Assembly: GCF_015475875.1 (NCBI RefSeq)
Contig: NZ_JADKYM010000002.1
Span: forward strand, 62,001 to 126,000
Length of the DNA stretch: 64,000 nt
Reading direction: 5' to 3'
DNA from: Sphingopyxis solisilvae
Lineage (GTDB): Bacteria > Pseudomonadota > Alphaproteobacteria > Sphingomonadales > Sphingomonadaceae
Shown here: in pieces, positions 62,107 to 64,000 of the stretch
Numbering within the stretch: position 1 is the stretch's first letter
How the letters are laid out: each line of letters opens with the position of its first letter
Translations under genes and position numbers: made by a program
The notes under the pieces: generated by a model
Seen by the model: the letters and a program-made list of their open reading frames with translations, nothing else
Told to the model about the DNA's origin: nothing
Database searches by the model: none

Positions 62107-63054
62107 ATGACCGAACTTCCTTCAATCGATAATCCGCTGCGCATCGGCACCCGCGCATCGCCGCTGGCGATGGCGCAGGCGCAGATGACGGTGGCGGCGC
62201 TGATCGTCACGCACGGCATAGCAGCCGAAGCGCTCGAGATCGTGCCGATGACCGCAACGGGCGACCGGATCCAGGACCGTGCGCTCGCCGAGGTCGGCGG
62301 CAAGGCCCTGTGGACGCGCGAGCTTGATGCGGCGCTCGACGCCGGTGTCATCGACATCGCGGTTCATTCGCTGAAGGATGTCGAAACGATCCGCGATGCG
62401 CGCTTTGCGCTGGGTGCGATGCTCGAACGCGCCGATCCGCGCGACCGGCTGGTGGTGCGCGAAGGGATAGCGGCGGCGACGATCGCCGAGCTGCCGCACG
62501 GCGCCCGGTTGGGAACGAGCAGTCCGCGCCGCGCGGCGCAGATCCGGCGAATCCGCGCCGATCTGGCGCCGGTGCTGCTGCGCGGCAATGTTGCGACGCG
62601 GCTGGCGAAGCTGGCGGCGGGCGAGGCCGACGCGACCCTACTCGCCGCGGCGGGGCTCGACCGGCTGGGGATGCACGCGGTCGGTATCGCGCAGGACTCC
62701 GCGGTGCTGCTGCCCCCCGCCTCGCAGGGCGCGATCGGGATCGAATGCCGCGCCGATGACGGCGCCGCACTCGCGCTGCTGCGGGCGATCGATCACGAAC
62801 CGACGCACCGCGCGGTCGCCGCGGAGCGCAGCTTTCTGGCGGCCCTCGGCGGTGACTGCCGCTCGCCGGTGGCGGCGCATGCGCATTGGCGCGAAGACGG
62901 CATGCTGCAGCTCGACGCCGAAATTTTCTCCGACGACGGCGCCGATCACGCCGCCGGTCATGCGCTCGTCGATCATGACGACGCCGCCGCGGCGCTGGCG
63001 CGGCGGTTGCTGGACGATGCGCCCGACAGCGTTCGGCGGCTGTTCGCCGCATGA
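62107..63054 (+). CDS. hemC: Porphobilinogen deaminase (hydroxymethylbilane synthase)
   Basis: Assembles four porphobilinogens into hydroxymethylbilane. Sequence features are RIGTRASPLAMAQAQM at the N-terminus, SLKDVETIRD, GTSSPRRAAQIRRIRADLAP, and the cofactor-binding Cys in ALGGDCRSPVAAHAHW. At 315 residues the length is normal. It runs divergently from tsaD across a 50-base gap and overlaps hemD by four bases. Heme synthesis genes hemE and hemJ are near the origin, 35 kb away. Confidence 0.96.
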   Translation: MTELPSIDNPLRIGTRASPLAMAQAQMTVAALIVTHGIAAEALEIVPMTATGDRIQDRALAEVGGKALWTRELDAALDAGVIDIAVHSLKDVETIRDARFALGAMLERADPRDRLVVREGIAAATIAELPHGARLGTSSPRRAAQIRRIRADLAPVLLRGNVATRLAKLAAGEADATLLAAAGLDRLGMHAVGIAQDSAVLLPPASQGAIGIECRADDGAALALLRAIDHEPTHRAVAAERSFLAALGGDCRSPVAAHAHWREDGMLQLDAEIFSDDGADHAAGHALVDHDDAAAALARRLLDDAPDSVRRLFAA

Positions 63055-63740
63055 CGCGCGGCTTGCCGCTGATCGTCACCCGCCCCGAACCGGGTAATGC
63101 CGCGACGGTCGCGCGCGCCGCGGCCCTCGGTCTCGATGCCCGCGCGATGCCCTTGTTCGCGGCGCGCACATTGCCCTGGACGCCGCCCGCCGCCGATGAT
63201 TACGACGTCATGTTGCTGACCAGTGCGCAGGCGGTGCGGCTGGCGGGACCGCAGCTCGCCGCGCTGGCAGCGCTCCCGGTCTATGCGGTGGGCGATGCGA
63301 CCGCAGCGGCGGCCGCGGGCGCGGGGCTGACGGTCGCCCGGACCGGCGAGGCGGATGCCCAAGCCCTTCTTGACGTCATGGCCTCAGGGAAAATTGCCCG
63401 GATTTTATGGCTTTGTGGCCGCGACCGGTCGGCGTTCGATCCCCGTGGCATGACGCTCCAGCCGCTGCCTTGCTACACGGTGGACCCGGTCGATCCGCCG
63501 TCCGAATGGTCCGGACTGATCGCTGCGCCGGCGGTGCTCCTTGCGCATTCGGGCCGCGCGGCGCGCCGGATCGCCGCGCTGGCGGGACCACCGCGCGCGC
63601 ATCTGGCGCTGGTCGCGATCAGCCCTGCGGTCGCGGCCGCGGCGGGCGCCGGTTGGGCCGAGCGGACCGCAAGCGCGCAGCCAACGGACGCTGGAATGTT
63701 GGCACTGGCGGCCGCTTTGTGCCACAAGGGCGAAAAATAG
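63051..63740 (+). CDS. hemD: Uroporphyrinogen-III synthase
   Basis: Cyclises hydroxymethylbilane to uroporphyrinogen III. HemD is poorly conserved, so assignment rests on layout and context: ITRPEPGNAATVARAAALGL at the N-terminus, the ADDYDVMLLTSAQAVRL segment, YAVGDATAAAAAGAGLTV, and the late LLAHSGRAARRIAALAG and VAISPAVAAAAGAGW. At 229 residues the length is normal. The ATG overlaps the hemC stop, and an inner-membrane protein gene follows, as is usual in alphaproteobacteria. Confidence 0.9.
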   Translation: MTRGLPLIVTRPEPGNAATVARAAALGLDARAMPLFAARTLPWTPPAADDYDVMLLTSAQAVRLAGPQLAALAALPVYAVGDATAAAAAGAGLTVARTGEADAQALLDVMASGKIARILWLCGRDRSAFDPRGMTLQPLPCYTVDPVDPPSEWSGLIAAPAVLLAHSGRAARRIAALAGPPRAHLALVAISPAVAAAAGAGWAERTASAQPTDAGMLALAAALCHKGEK

Positions 63741-63759
63741 GGTCGTTCGAAAGAGACAT

Positions 63760-64000
63760 ATGGCAATCGACAATATCGACAGCCCCGCGCCCGTCGAGGC
63801 GGCGGCCGCGGCCAGGGGGCCATCCTTTCGTCTGCTGATGATCGCTGCCCTGTTGCTACTGCTGATCGGCGTGATCGGTGGCGGCTGGGCGGCGAGCCGT
63901 TGGTTGGCGGGCGATAGCGCTGCGCCGGCGACAAAGACGATCGACCCGGCAGCGGCGGGCGCAATGGTCGATCCGCTGCTCGTTGCGGGGGCTGTTCCCA
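63760..64000 (+). CDS. Inner-membrane protein after hemD (HemX/mitofilin-like), C-terminus outside the window
   Basis: The first 80 codons of a gene that runs past the window edge. It begins MAIDNIDSPAPVEAAAAARG, then one membrane helix (LLMIAALLLLLIGVIGGGWA) and an Ala-rich periplasmic segment. A single-pass protein with a long periplasmic part after hemCD is typical of the HemX or mitofilin-like (COG4223) group. The missing remainder prevents a firm assignment. Confidence 0.6.
   Translation, partial: MAIDNIDSPAPVEAAAAARGPSFRLLMIAALLLLLIGVIGGGWAASRWLAGDSAAPATKTIDPAAAGAMVDPLLVAGAVP

Overview
This window is a G+C-rich chromosomal segment from an alphaproteobacterium of the Sphingomonadales, probably Sphingopyxis or a close relative. 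The assignment rests on gene content and order: DUF1491, DUF1489 and DUF6489 family proteins, DUF4402/chaperone genes, hemE next to a DUF299 regulator, and mnmE-mnmG-rsmG-parA-parB. It is inferred from family recognition only, with no database search. Almost all of it is housekeeping chromosome. No insertion sequence, prophage, CRISPR array, tRNA or rRNA gene was found.

Layout. 1-7480 (minus strand) is the str/S10 ribosomal block read from right to left: rpsL, rpsG, fusA, tuf, rpsJ, rplC, rplD, rplW and the N-terminal part of rplB. 7787-17498 holds a hypoxanthine-DNA glycosylase, an exported amidohydrolase, a lipidated subtilisin-like autotransporter, a HAD pyrimidine nucleotidase coupled to dapD, a TonB-dependent receptor, gpmA and an hsp20 gene with a ROSE-like leader. 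17589-26036 is a long minus-strand series: GNAT, M14 carboxypeptidase, DUF4136 lipoprotein, SleB hydrolase, DUF1491, ptsN, hpf, then dnaQ-coaE-aroE-maf-ppsR.

26037-26385 has the features of the chromosomal replication origin: two exact and one near DnaA box, an AT-rich tract against hemE, and genes diverging on both sides. To its right lie hemE-hemJ, rho, terC, several small genes, and mnmE-mnmG-rsmG-parA-parB. Three parS-like palindromes lie at 33935, 34694 and 36800, so origin and centromere sit within about 11 kb of each other.

39007-43377 is a three-gene surface cassette: a DUF4402 pilin-like protein, a PapD-like chaperone and a 937-residue usher-like outer-membrane protein. metE follows under a cobalamin riboswitch with its own promoter and a hairpin over the ribosome-binding site. 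46569-50427 is a second envelope cassette: a Glf-like flavoprotein, GtrA and an STT3-like GT-C membrane protein. The rest contains msrB, a CYP153-like P450, a NatAB-like ABC exporter, queG, an EI24/CysZ-like protein, adenosine kinase, a flippase, gpsA-tsaD, and hemC-hemD followed by a truncated membrane protein.

The less characterised candidates are the DUF4402/chaperone/usher-like cassette and the Glf/GtrA/STT3-like cassette. The best-supported regulatory elements are the origin with its parS sites, the hsp20 thermosensor candidate and the metE riboswitch. Non-coding structure also includes a 134-136 bp repeat family present three times, a perfect 30-bp inverted repeat after parB and a structured spacer inside the S10 operon.
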